A DNA stretch of 6,168 nt, taken from contig MGCP01000044.1 in NCBI GenBank assembly GCA_001790455.1, forward strand, positions 1,272 through 7,439, in the 5' to 3' direction. Positions 1 through 5,741 of this stretch are shown one piece after another. Below the pieces are notes generated by a model. That model saw nothing but the letters and a program-made list of their open reading frames with translations, was not told where the DNA came from and ran no database searches. Position 1 is the stretch's first letter; every line of letters begins with the position of its first letter. The DNA comes from Candidatus Saccharibacteria bacterium RIFCSPHIGHO2_02_FULL_47_12. GTDB taxonomy: Bacteria; Patescibacteriota; Saccharimonadia; Saccharimonadales; JANWIN01. A program made the translations under genes and the position numbers.

Positions 1-931
1 GGCGGATAATTTCTTCTACAATTGCCAGTAGGTCGTCTAGGCGCATAACTCTGTTTTTGGCGGTGTTTGGTACATCTAGGTTTAAACGCTTGTTGATTTT
101 ATAACGGCCAACACGGCTAAAGTCGAAACGCTTAAAGTTATAGAACATGTTTTCTAGTAGAGAACGGGCATTGTCTACGGTGGCTAGATCGCCTGGGCGA
201 AGCCTTCGAAACACTTCAATCAAAGCCTCGTTGGCACCACGTGCCGGGTCTTTTTCGAGCGTCGCGTCTATATAGTTTAGTTTGCCTTGGTCAACATGAG
301 CAAAGCGTTCCTTTACCTCTGCATCGCTAACTCCCAGCGCGCGAAGCAGTGTAGTTACAGGGATTTTGCGTTTTCGGTCGATCTTTACATATAGCGCTCC
401 GTTGGCAGCTGTTTCAAACTCTAACCAAGCTCCACGTCCAGGTATAACCTTTGCTCCATAGAGGTTCTCATTGCCGTGCGGATCTGCCGTAAAGAAAACA
501 CCAGCCGAACGAATCAGCTGGCTTACTACTACACGCTCTGCGCCATTAATCACAAATGTACCGCGGGAAGTCATCCAGGGGTAGTCACCTAGATAAATTT
601 CATGTTTTTTAACCTCACCGGTTACTTTGTTGGTCAGCTCTACAGTTGCCTTAAGAGGAGCCTCAAAACTTACATTGTTTTCACGCGCTTCGGCCTCGGT
701 CATTTTGGGCTTTTCAAAGCGGTAGCCCTTAAAGCTCAGTGATAATTTGGTGCCTGTGTAGTCCTCTATGGGGCTGATTTCTTCCAAAAGCTCCCCCAGC
801 CCTTCGTCCACAAACCACTGGAATGATTTGTTTTGATGGTCTACTAGGTTTGGCAGGCTTATGGCTTCTTTTGTTTCACTAAAATGTATACGTTCTTTTG
901 TATTTGAGGCTTCCTTGGTTGTGCTTGCCAT
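1..931 (-). CDS. rpoB: RNA polymerase beta subunit, N-terminal part (runs off left edge)
   Basis: This is the beta subunit of the core RNA polymerase, which with beta' forms the catalytic centre of transcription. Only the first 310 codons are present; the gene continues past base 1. The protein begins MASTTKEASNTKERIHF. The beta-protrusion signature is clear: EIYLGDYPWMTSRGTFVING followed by AERVVVSQLIRSAGVFF, which closely matches the E. coli segment around [24 protein letters not shown]. The lobe region follows (KVIPGRGAWLEFE, KIDRKRKIPVTTLLRALG), then FSRVGRYKINKRL, which leads into the conserved RLDDLLAIVEEIIR helix at the window edge. The main rifampicin-binding cluster and the active site lie outside the window. 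The ATG at 931-929 has GGGAG upstream. The upstream neighbour is a GNAT-like gene on the same strand, not rplL, so the usual rplJL-rpoBC order is broken. The identification is secure. Confidence 0.97.
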   Translation of the reverse strand, partial: MASTTKEASNTKERIHFSETKEAISLPNLVDHQNKSFQWFVDEGLGELLEEISPIEDYTGTKLSLSFKGYRFEKPKMTEAEARENNVSFEAPLKATVELTNKVTGEVKKHEIYLGDYPWMTSRGTFVINGAERVVVSQLIRSAGVFFTADPHGNENLYGAKVIPGRGAWLEFETAANGALYVKIDRKRKIPVTTLLRALGVSDAEVKERFAHVDQGKLNYIDATLEKDPARGANEALIEVFRRLRPGDLATVDNARSLLENMFYNFKRFDFSRVGRYKINKRLNLDVPNTAKNRVMRLDDLLAIVEEIIR

Positions 932-942
932 GAGGCTATGTG

Positions 943-955
943 CTCCCGCTTTATA
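943..955 (-). promoter_or_regulatory. rpoB ribosome binding site and possible -10 box
   Basis: On the minus strand a TATAAA hexamer (955-950) is followed by GCGGGAG. The GGAG core (946-943) lies 11 bases before the rpoB ATG, a slightly long but usable Shine-Dalgarno spacing. If TATAAA is the -10 box, the leader would be very short and would still contain the Shine-Dalgarno. I find no good -35 at the right distance, so the promoter part is weak; the ribosome binding site is the more credible half. The rest of the 151-base gap to the upstream gene is AT-rich and holds nothing else I can name. Confidence 0.35.
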
Positions 956-1082
956 AAAGTTAATAAGATAGTAAGCTTATGTGTTGTAATTTTTGCGCAC
1001 GAAGCTCACTAAGCGGGTTATAGAGTATTTTTATGTGCCACACGTAGCACCACCCAGCTTACACTACTTCTTAGGCTATAGG

Positions 1083-1862
1083 TTATAGGGTTTGGGTACC
1101 TGTGTCAAGAGTATTTTCTGGCATCGTAGCGCGAGCATGTTCTAGAGCCACAGATGCACCTGGGAGTTGTTCTATTCTACCAATTGCGTAACCTAGCGGT
1201 GCTGTCCATCGCTCTTGCATTGCACCCCTATAGCCGCTGCCAAATCCTTTGATTTCCTCTGGTTTACCGCCGTCCCAGACGTATCCCCAAGATGTAAGGT
1301 GTCGTTTTAAATCTGCTTCTTCATGCCATGGGTACCACGTGCCTGTCAAATTTGGGTCGAAGCCTTCCAACCCTAGAGCGCCCAGTATGGGAGGCAGACC
1401 GGTTCTTTCAGGGTTGTGGACGTATTCGCTACCCCACACATAGAAACGATCAATATCTTGTTTAAATGCTCGTTCTATACCGCCAATTGGTTTTCTTATA
1501 ACTCTTGGTATATGCGCTTTTGCCATTACGCGCTCTGCTTTGCTAGAAACGTTTTCTGCTAAATACACAAAACCTTCAATTTCGTTAGTCTTCTCATCAA
1601 AAGCCGCCAACAATTTTGCGCCCGTACGCTTTTGCGCCTCTATAGCAGTGTTTCCAACCGCAGTATTTGGTTTAGACCACTTTTCTAGGGTCAGGCGGCC
1701 CACAAAACGATCGATCTCGTGCTGTGAACGTTTGCCCTCATAGACTCGTTCGTAAAACCTTTGCCGTAGTGACTGAATTTCATCAAATCGGCCTTCTAGT
1801 TCTGCTGGCGCCAGGCGTTCGAACCTTAGCCCACCTATATCATAATCGTCTACACTTGACAT
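1083..1862 (-). CDS. GNAT-like protein of unknown function
   Basis: A 259-residue soluble protein that I do not recognise by name. Its pattern resembles a GCN5-related N-acetyltransferase fold. Residues 81-102 (GAKLLAAFDEKTNEIEGFVY) look like the paired beta-2/beta-3 strands. Residues 141-165 (YVWGSEYVHNPERTGLPPIL) look like beta-4 plus the acetyl-CoA pyrophosphate loop, with R153 and G155 where the R/QxxGxG/A motif would sit, though the loop is degenerate. Residues 176-197 (WYPWHEEADLKRHLTSWGYV) resemble the closing strands of GNAT proteins. The last 40 residues look poorly conserved. There is no signal peptide or membrane segment. The start is supported by AAGGAGT 6 bases upstream of ATG and by a promoter just before it. 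It sits between clpP and rpoB on the same strand. The family assignment is inference; it may be a GNAT-fold protein without acetyltransferase activity. Confidence 0.8.
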   Translation of the reverse strand: MSSVDDYDIGGLRFERLAPAELEGRFDEIQSLRQRFYERVYEGKRSQHEIDRFVGRLTLEKWSKPNTAVGNTAIEAQKRTGAKLLAAFDEKTNEIEGFVYLAENVSSKAERVMAKAHIPRVIRKPIGGIERAFKQDIDRFYVWGSEYVHNPERTGLPPILGALGLEGFDPNLTGTWYPWHEEADLKRHLTSWGYVWDGGKPEEIKGFGSGYRGAMQERWTAPLGYAIGRIEQLPGASVALEHARATMPENTLDTGTQTL

Positions 1863-1868
1863 ATAGCA

Positions 1869-1913
1869 ACTCCTTGCTTGGGCTTATCATACAATATACT
1901 GTGTTGTTGTCTA
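1869..1913 (-). promoter_or_regulatory. promoter and Shine-Dalgarno of the GNAT-like gene
   Basis: On the minus strand there is a -35 box TAGACA (1913-1908, 5 of 6 to TTGACA), a 16-base spacer, and a -10 box TATGAT (1891-1886, 5 of 6). A strong Shine-Dalgarno AAGGAGT (1875-1869) follows 6 bases before the ATG at 1862. The expected start of transcription near 1879 gives a leader of about 17 bases that just includes the Shine-Dalgarno. The -35 box begins with the TAG stop codon of clpP, so the promoter lies entirely in the 48-base gap plus that stop. No terminator separates clpP from this gene, so read-through from clpP is also likely. Confidence 0.6.
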
Positions 1914-2525
1914 GCTTTTGTGTTTAGGAGCGGTAGCTATAACTTTGTCTACAACGCCGTATTTTTTGGCTTCTTCGGCTGTCATCCAAAAGTCGCGTTC
2001 CATATCTTTGTGGATTTTTTCTAGCTCTTGGCCGGTGTTCTTGGCCATAATCTCTTCCATGAGTTTCTTTACGCGCAGGGCCTCACGCAGGTCAATCTCT
2101 TGGTCAGTAACCTTGCCTCGCGTGCCTCCGGCTGGCTGGTGAATCATAACTGTAGCGTGGGGCAAAAGGAACCTTTTGCCTTTGGCGCCACTAGAAAGCA
2201 AAAATGCTGCTGCAGATGCCTGCACGCCTATCCCCACTGTTTGTACGTCACTCTTTATGTATTGCATAGTGTCATAAATGGCCAGTGCGTCATAAACCAG
2301 CCCGCCAGGACTATTTATATATAGGTATATGTCTTTGTCTGAGCTTTCGTTGTCTAAGAATAAGAGTTGGGCCACAATTAGGTTGGCGGTATGCGGATTG
2401 ATGTCATCGCCTGCAAATATAATTCGATCCTTGAGCAAGCGGCTATATATGTCATAAGCCCGTTCTACGCGGCCGTCTTGCTCTATGACTGTTGGTATAA
2501 GAACTTGCGAGGTTGTTTTACCCAT
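1911..2525 (-). CDS. clpP: ATP-dependent Clp protease proteolytic subunit ClpP
   Basis: ClpP is the self-compartmentalised serine peptidase that forms a double heptameric barrel. With AAA+ unfoldases such as ClpX or ClpC it degrades misfolded and tagged proteins in the cytoplasm. The 204-residue length is normal. The catalytic triad is visible: Ser104 in VQASAAAFLLSSGAKGKRF, His129 in ATVMIHQPAGG, and Asp178 in MERDFWMTAEEAKKYG. The family segments ERAYDIYSRLLKDRIIF and YLYINSPGG are also present. One mild oddity is Ala at the position after the catalytic Ser, where Met is usual (ASM becomes ASA). No clpX lies directly downstream; tig lies upstream, an order common in bacteria. There is no Shine-Dalgarno before the ATG, and a -10 box ends 8 bases upstream, so the mRNA is probably leaderless. 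A CIRCE operator overlaps the -35 box, implying HrcA control. Confidence 0.98.
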   Translation of the reverse strand: MGKTTSQVLIPTVIEQDGRVERAYDIYSRLLKDRIIFAGDDINPHTANLIVAQLLFLDNESSDKDIYLYINSPGGLVYDALAIYDTMQYIKSDVQTVGIGVQASAAAFLLSSGAKGKRFLLPHATVMIHQPAGGTRGKVTDQEIDLREALRVKKLMEEIMAKNTGQELEKIHKDMERDFWMTAEEAKKYGVVDKVIATAPKHKS

Positions 2526-2533
2526 AACTAAAG

Positions 2534-2561
2534 CTTATATGAATTGGCACTCACAAGTCAA
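2534..2561 (-). promoter_or_regulatory. clpP promoter, predicted leaderless
   Basis: On the minus strand there is a -35 box TTGACT (2561-2556, 5 of 6), a 16-base spacer, and a -10 box TATAAG (2539-2534, 5 of 6). Only 8 bases, CTTTAGTT, separate the -10 box from the clpP ATG at 2525. Transcription would therefore begin at or within two bases of the start codon. No purine-rich ribosome binding sequence is present, which fits a leaderless message. The -35 hexamer lies inside the CIRCE spacer, so a bound repressor would block polymerase directly. Confidence 0.7.
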
Positions 2562-2570
2562 GAGTGCTAA
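2544..2570. promoter_or_regulatory. CIRCE element (HrcA operator) upstream of clpP
   Basis: On the minus strand the inverted repeat is TTAGCACTC, 9 bases, GAGTGCCAA. The consensus CIRCE is TTAGCACTC-N9-GAGTGCTAA, so 17 of the 18 arm positions match and the spacer is exactly 9. CIRCE is the operator of HrcA, the heat-shock repressor that usually controls groES-groEL and dnaK operons. Here it covers the -35 box of clpP and part of the -35 to -10 spacer, a classical repression position. hrcA itself is not in the window. The match is too good to be chance in a window this small. Confidence 0.92.
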
Positions 2571-2671
2571 ATTACTCTACACTCGCCTGCCCCGCAACAA
2601 ATCCTGAGCGTAGTAGTCTGTAATCAGATTACGAAGCATCAAGATTTTGGTGCTGGGGTCAAGCCAGAGTG
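2571..2671 (-). other. tig-clpP intergenic region with open -1 frame and small palindrome
   Basis: This gap between the tig stop and the CIRCE element holds no gene that starts with a usable codon and ribosome site. Two things are visible. First, the -1 frame relative to tig stays open through the tig stop for 32 codons, ending in TAG at 2579-2577. It reads LALWLDPSTKILMLRN and then LITDYYAQDLLRGRRV. Second, a palindrome GTAATC-A-GATTAC lies at 2620-2632, within that open frame. No T-tract follows it in either direction, so it is not an intrinsic terminator. The role of both is unknown. Confidence 0.3.
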
Positions 2672-3961
2672 CTAGTTTTTCTTTCCGCTCGCGTAGCCAA
2701 CTAGCTTGGCAATGGTTTTTTCTGTCATGAGGCGCGAGTAAATGTCTTGTTTGTTTTCTGGTTTGTCTAGCTCTGCTTGCATAGCGGCGTCGGGGTATTG
2801 GCCTTTTAAGATCTGAAGGCGTATTTCTAGCTCTTCGGGGGTTACTTCTATGCCTTCTTTTTCGGCAATTTCAGTCAGCAATACGCTGATTTTTACGGTA
2901 TTTTCGGCTTTGGAGCGGTTACGTTCACGGTGTTCTTCTGCTGTTACGCCCTCTTCTTTAAGGTGTTCTTCCCAGGTTGTACCGCGGTAAGCCAGGTTTT
3001 GGCGTTCTTCTACCTCGCCTCGTTCAATCTGATTGTCTACCACAGACTTTGGCAACGCCACAGACGATTTACTGGCAATTTCCTCTAAAGTTTCGTTTTG
3101 GTAGATCTGGTCAGCTTCTCGTTGTTTTTCTGCGGTCAGCTGTTTTTTTATGTCAACTTTTAGCTCGTCTAGTTTCTTAAACGGGCTCACTTTGGCAACA
3201 AAGTCATCGTTTAGTTCTGGTTCTTTTAGCTCGCTAACTTTATGGGCTTTGACTTTAAATGTAACCTTTTTGCCCTGCAGCGCGGCTACGTTGTAGTCTT
3301 TGGGAAAAGTTACGGCAAATTCTTTCTCTTCGCCCGCCTTTATGCCAACAACATTTGGCTCAAAACCCGGTATAAACGTGTTGCTACCTAGCACCAGCGG
3401 GTAATCTTTGCCCTCGGCTCCATTGACTGCTTGGCCCTTAGCATCCACGCCTTTAAAGTCTAGTGTTACTTCGTCTCCATTTTTAGACGGTCTTTGCACT
3501 TCGCTGCGCTCTGCCGCTTGCTTGCGAAGCGAGGCCAGCACATCATTTACCTCTTTGGCGGTGACGCTAACCGATGGTTTGGCTTTTTTTATAGATTTAT
3601 AATCTGCTAGCTTAACGGCTCCAATTGTCTCTACTTCAAACTCTGCTTCTAGCTGGTCAAACGGCACAAACTTTTTAATAGATACTGCGGGATCCTTTAC
3701 AGGCCGTAAATTTTCAGCACGGACTAGCTCGCCGTAAAGGCTGTTTATGGCTTGTTCTAAAAACTCTGTCTGTAGGCGAGAGGCGTCAATGTTTTTTTCT
3801 ATAACTGCCAGCGGTGCCTTACCAGGCCTAAAACCTGCAACCTTAACCTCGCCGCTAAGCGACCTTAGTACATAATTTTTAGCTGCATCCAGAAACTTTT
3901 GGTCAGCAGTAACGTTTAGCACAACTTCTGTGGGCGATTTATCTGTACGTTTTATTTGCAT
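2672..3961 (-). CDS. tig: trigger factor, ribosome-associated chaperone and prolyl isomerase
   Basis: Trigger factor binds at the ribosomal exit tunnel and shields emerging chains; it also has a peptidyl-prolyl isomerase domain. The 429-residue length is close to the E. coli protein (432). The N-terminal ribosome-binding domain covers about residues 1-120 and carries the signature AGFRPGKAP at 42-50. The FKBP-like isomerase domain covers about 155-243, with GDEVTLDFKGVDAKG at 162-176 and LGSNTFIPGFEPNVVGIKAG at 191-210. The charged helical C-terminal chaperone domain fills 245-429. It lies 20 bases downstream of the small membrane protein gene and 146 bases upstream of clpP, fitting a protein-quality cluster. 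There is no Shine-Dalgarno before the ATG. The message may come by read-through from hisS or from a weak leaderless promoter. The gene ends GGA AAG AAA AAC TAG, a sequence that could favour -1 slippage. Confidence 0.97.
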   Translation of the reverse strand: MQIKRTDKSPTEVVLNVTADQKFLDAAKNYVLRSLSGEVKVAGFRPGKAPLAVIEKNIDASRLQTEFLEQAINSLYGELVRAENLRPVKDPAVSIKKFVPFDQLEAEFEVETIGAVKLADYKSIKKAKPSVSVTAKEVNDVLASLRKQAAERSEVQRPSKNGDEVTLDFKGVDAKGQAVNGAEGKDYPLVLGSNTFIPGFEPNVVGIKAGEEKEFAVTFPKDYNVAALQGKKVTFKVKAHKVSELKEPELNDDFVAKVSPFKKLDELKVDIKKQLTAEKQREADQIYQNETLEEIASKSSVALPKSVVDNQIERGEVEERQNLAYRGTTWEEHLKEEGVTAEEHRERNRSKAENTVKISVLLTEIAEKEGIEVTPEELEIRLQILKGQYPDAAMQAELDKPENKQDIYSRLMTEKTIAKLVGYASGKKN

Positions 3962-3969
3962 GAGAAGTT

Positions 3970-3978
3970 AATTTACCA
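3970..3978 (-). promoter_or_regulatory. possible extended -10 box of tig
   Basis: On the minus strand TGGTAAATT (3978-3970) fits an extended -10 (TGnTATAAT) with two mismatches in the hexamer. It ends 8 bases before the tig ATG, the same spacing as at clpP and hisS, and tig has no Shine-Dalgarno. There is no recognisable -35, and the bases also belong to an AT-rich stretch where CTGGTAAA occurs twice. The call rests mainly on the shared spacing and is weak. Confidence 0.22.
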
Positions 3979-3981
3979 GAT

Positions 3982-4434
3982 TTACAGTATTTTTACCAGT
4001 ATAATCACTAGGCTAACGAACCAAACTATCTCAACCACAGCACCTGTTGGGCGCTCGAACCATTGGATTTTTGATGCGAACTTCGTATAGAGGTTGGGTT
4101 TCCATTTTTTGCCTTCACGAATCAAAATGTACTGGTTAATAGAAAGTAGATCAGGGGCAGCCGCCACAAAAGCACAAATGGCTGCAAGTAGCCAATTGAC
4201 AGGGTGAGAAAAGAATAGGAACTGTACGATTGCAAAGCATAAAAGAGCTTCGGTCATTAGATATAGTTTAAAACCTAGCGTTTTATATAACTTTTCATCT
4301 GGCATTGCAGTGTGATAATGAGGTAACGCATCTAATACGTAGTGCGATAGCAGAGCTGCTGGCAAAGCTACGAGGGGATTAGCCGCTACTAATCCAATCA
4401 CTGCACCAGTTAAGGCGTGGTTGGTTGCTGTCAC
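3982..4434 (-). CDS. YdjM-like membrane-bound putative metal-dependent hydrolase
   Basis: A 150-residue hydrophobic protein with probably four membrane segments, at about 8-28, 58-76, 80-98 and 131-149. Conserved polar residues sit at membrane edges: NHALTG (His6), SHYVLDALPHYH (His31, Asp35, His39) and APDLL (Asp95). The pattern NHxxxG followed by HxxxDxxPH is that of the YdjM / DUF457 family, annotated as inner-membrane metal-dependent hydrolases. Their true substrates are mostly unknown. A basic stretch, REGKKWKPN (106-114), probably lies in the cytoplasm. The start is GTG at 4434-4432, overlapping the TGA of hisS as GTGA. With no Shine-Dalgarno, translation is probably coupled to hisS. 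NHALTG close to the N terminus, as is usual in the family, supports this start. The membrane topology is inferred by eye. Confidence 0.8.
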   Translation of the reverse strand: MTATNHALTGAVIGLVAANPLVALPAALLSHYVLDALPHYHTAMPDEKLYKTLGFKLYLMTEALLCFAIVQFLFFSHPVNWLLAAICAFVAAAPDLLSINQYILIREGKKWKPNLYTKFASKIQWFERPTGAVVEIVWFVSLVIILVKIL

Positions 4435-5738
4435 TGCTTACGATAGTCCTTGACTATGCTTACAATTCGCTGCAAGCTATGGCGTTCTTCTTTTTCTGCT
4501 TTTAGGTCGCGCAGGGTGTATTGCTCGTCTGCAAGTTCTTTTTCGCCTATAAATAGCATGTATGGTATGCCTTTTTTAAGGGCTGTTTTGATCTCTTTTT
4601 CTAGCTTTCTGCCGTTGGGCGCGGTAGCTACATTGAGCCCCATTTCCCTAAGTTCAGATATAACCTTTTGTGCCCTTTGGGTGTCTTCGCCCAGCGACAC
4701 TGCATAAATATCGGTTTCTGTTTGAAGATTTGGCACTAGGCTGTGGGACTCTAAAAACCCCGCTAGTGTTACATCGCCCATGCCAAACCCCACGCTGGCA
4801 ACTTTTTCTGCGCCAAACAGCTCTACTAAACCATCATAACGCCCACCGCCAAACAAAGAACGGTTGTTTTCTGGGTCGGTGTCAAACACTTCAAACACAA
4901 TGTCTGTGTAGTAGTCAAAACCGCGCATAAGGCTGATGTCGAAAGTTGCGTTTGCAATGCCTAGGTTCTTTAGCGAATCAAATAGCTGGGATAATTCTTT
5001 TACAGACTCGTGATCTTTTAGTTGCGCAGGCAGGCCATTTATAGATTTAATTTTTAGGAGATCTAGCAAATGGTCGCTTTTGCCTGCTTCGCGCTGAGAC
5101 GGCGTGAACAGGGCGTCTACCTCAGCCACAAAAGTGGCATGTTCCATTTTATGCATACGGTCAATCAGCCTAGACAGGGTGGCGCTTTGCACTTGGTCAA
5201 GTCCCAGATAATCTTGCATTACAGCGTTCACAAGCTGGCGGCTATTTATGCGAATGTTGTACATGTCTGGCTTGGCTCCAAAAGCTACCATGAGGTCATG
5301 TGCCATACATATAACCTCTTGCTCTGCCTCTAGGCTTTCTATGCCAAACAGGTCAATGTTTAGCTGCCAGTGTTCGCGCAGCCTGCCACGTTGCGGACGC
5401 TCATAACGCCAAACATTGGGTGTACTGTACCAGCGCAGCGGGTAGGCTAATTCTTGCCTTTTGGCAGCGACCATACGGCTCACTGTGGGTGTCATTTCTG
5501 GACGGATAACTACGCTACGATCACCCCTATCTTTAAACGCATAGGTTTGTTCGTTTACTATTTCTTTGCTGGATTTTGCCAGATATATTTCTAGCGGCTC
5601 CAAAATTGGCGCGTCGTACTCCTCGTAGCCATAACGTTCTGCCACATTGCGCCAGATACTAAAAATATACTTTTGCAGACGTTTATCTTCTGGGTAGAAG
5701 TCGCGTGCACCCTTGTAAGGCTGTGTAGAAAGTGCCAT
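4431..5738 (-). CDS. hisS: histidyl-tRNA synthetase
   Basis: This class II synthetase charges tRNA-His with histidine. The chosen ATG gives 435 residues. Visible motifs are ALSTQPYKGARDFYPED at the start, RPEMTPTVSRM (79-89), the motif 2 loop WRYERPQRGRLREHWQLN (110-127), the histidine-binding LMRGFDYYTDIVFE (270-283), GGGRYDGL (297-304) and motif 3 FGMGD (318-322). The anticodon-binding domain follows from about residue 343 (TDIYAVSLGE, then NGRKLEKEIKTALKKGIPY). The motif 2 loop has REHWQ where most bacteria have RxFHQ. A TTG three codons upstream (5747) extends the frame, but the ATG gives the usual N terminus and sits 8 bases after a -10-like box. The TGA stop overlaps the next gene's GTG. 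No T-box leader is present: the divergent gene begins about 110 bases away and the gap holds no such structure. Confidence 0.97.
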   Translation of the reverse strand: MALSTQPYKGARDFYPEDKRLQKYIFSIWRNVAERYGYEEYDAPILEPLEIYLAKSSKEIVNEQTYAFKDRGDRSVVIRPEMTPTVSRMVAAKRQELAYPLRWYSTPNVWRYERPQRGRLREHWQLNIDLFGIESLEAEQEVICMAHDLMVAFGAKPDMYNIRINSRQLVNAVMQDYLGLDQVQSATLSRLIDRMHKMEHATFVAEVDALFTPSQREAGKSDHLLDLLKIKSINGLPAQLKDHESVKELSQLFDSLKNLGIANATFDISLMRGFDYYTDIVFEVFDTDPENNRSLFGGGRYDGLVELFGAEKVASVGFGMGDVTLAGFLESHSLVPNLQTETDIYAVSLGEDTQRAQKVISELREMGLNVATAPNGRKLEKEIKTALKKGIPYMLFIGEKELADEQYTLRDLKAEKEERHSLQRIVSIVKDYRKQ

Positions 5739-5741
5739 TAG

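Noticed and set aside
1035..1050. Hairpin GTGCTA-CGTG-TGGCAC on the minus strand after the GNAT-like gene, as a possible terminator.
   Set aside because: The stem is only 6 pairs with one G-U pair and is followed by ATAAAAATAC, not a T-tract. It is too weak to call.
1249..2324. Several plus-strand reading frames of 64-98 codons opposite clpP and the GNAT-like gene.
   Set aside because: They lie antisense to clear genes, are rich in Cys, Ser and His as shadows often are, and have no ribosome sites.
2667..2675. A CIRCE half-site GAGTGCTAG over the tig stop codon.
   Set aside because: The partner arm 9 bases away does not match at all, and a 9-mer with one mismatch is expected about once by chance in a window this size.
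3972..3999. Three near-repeats (CTGGTAAA, CTGTAAA, CTGGTAAA on the minus strand) before tig.
   Set aside because: Two of them are simply the last codons and stop of the YdjM-like gene. The pattern is short and AT-rich, so there is no reason to see an operator array.
4000..4005. A perfect TATAAT on the plus strand inside the end of the YdjM-like gene.
   Set aside because: There is no supporting -35 and no plus-strand gene downstream; it reads antisense into the YdjM-like gene and hisS.
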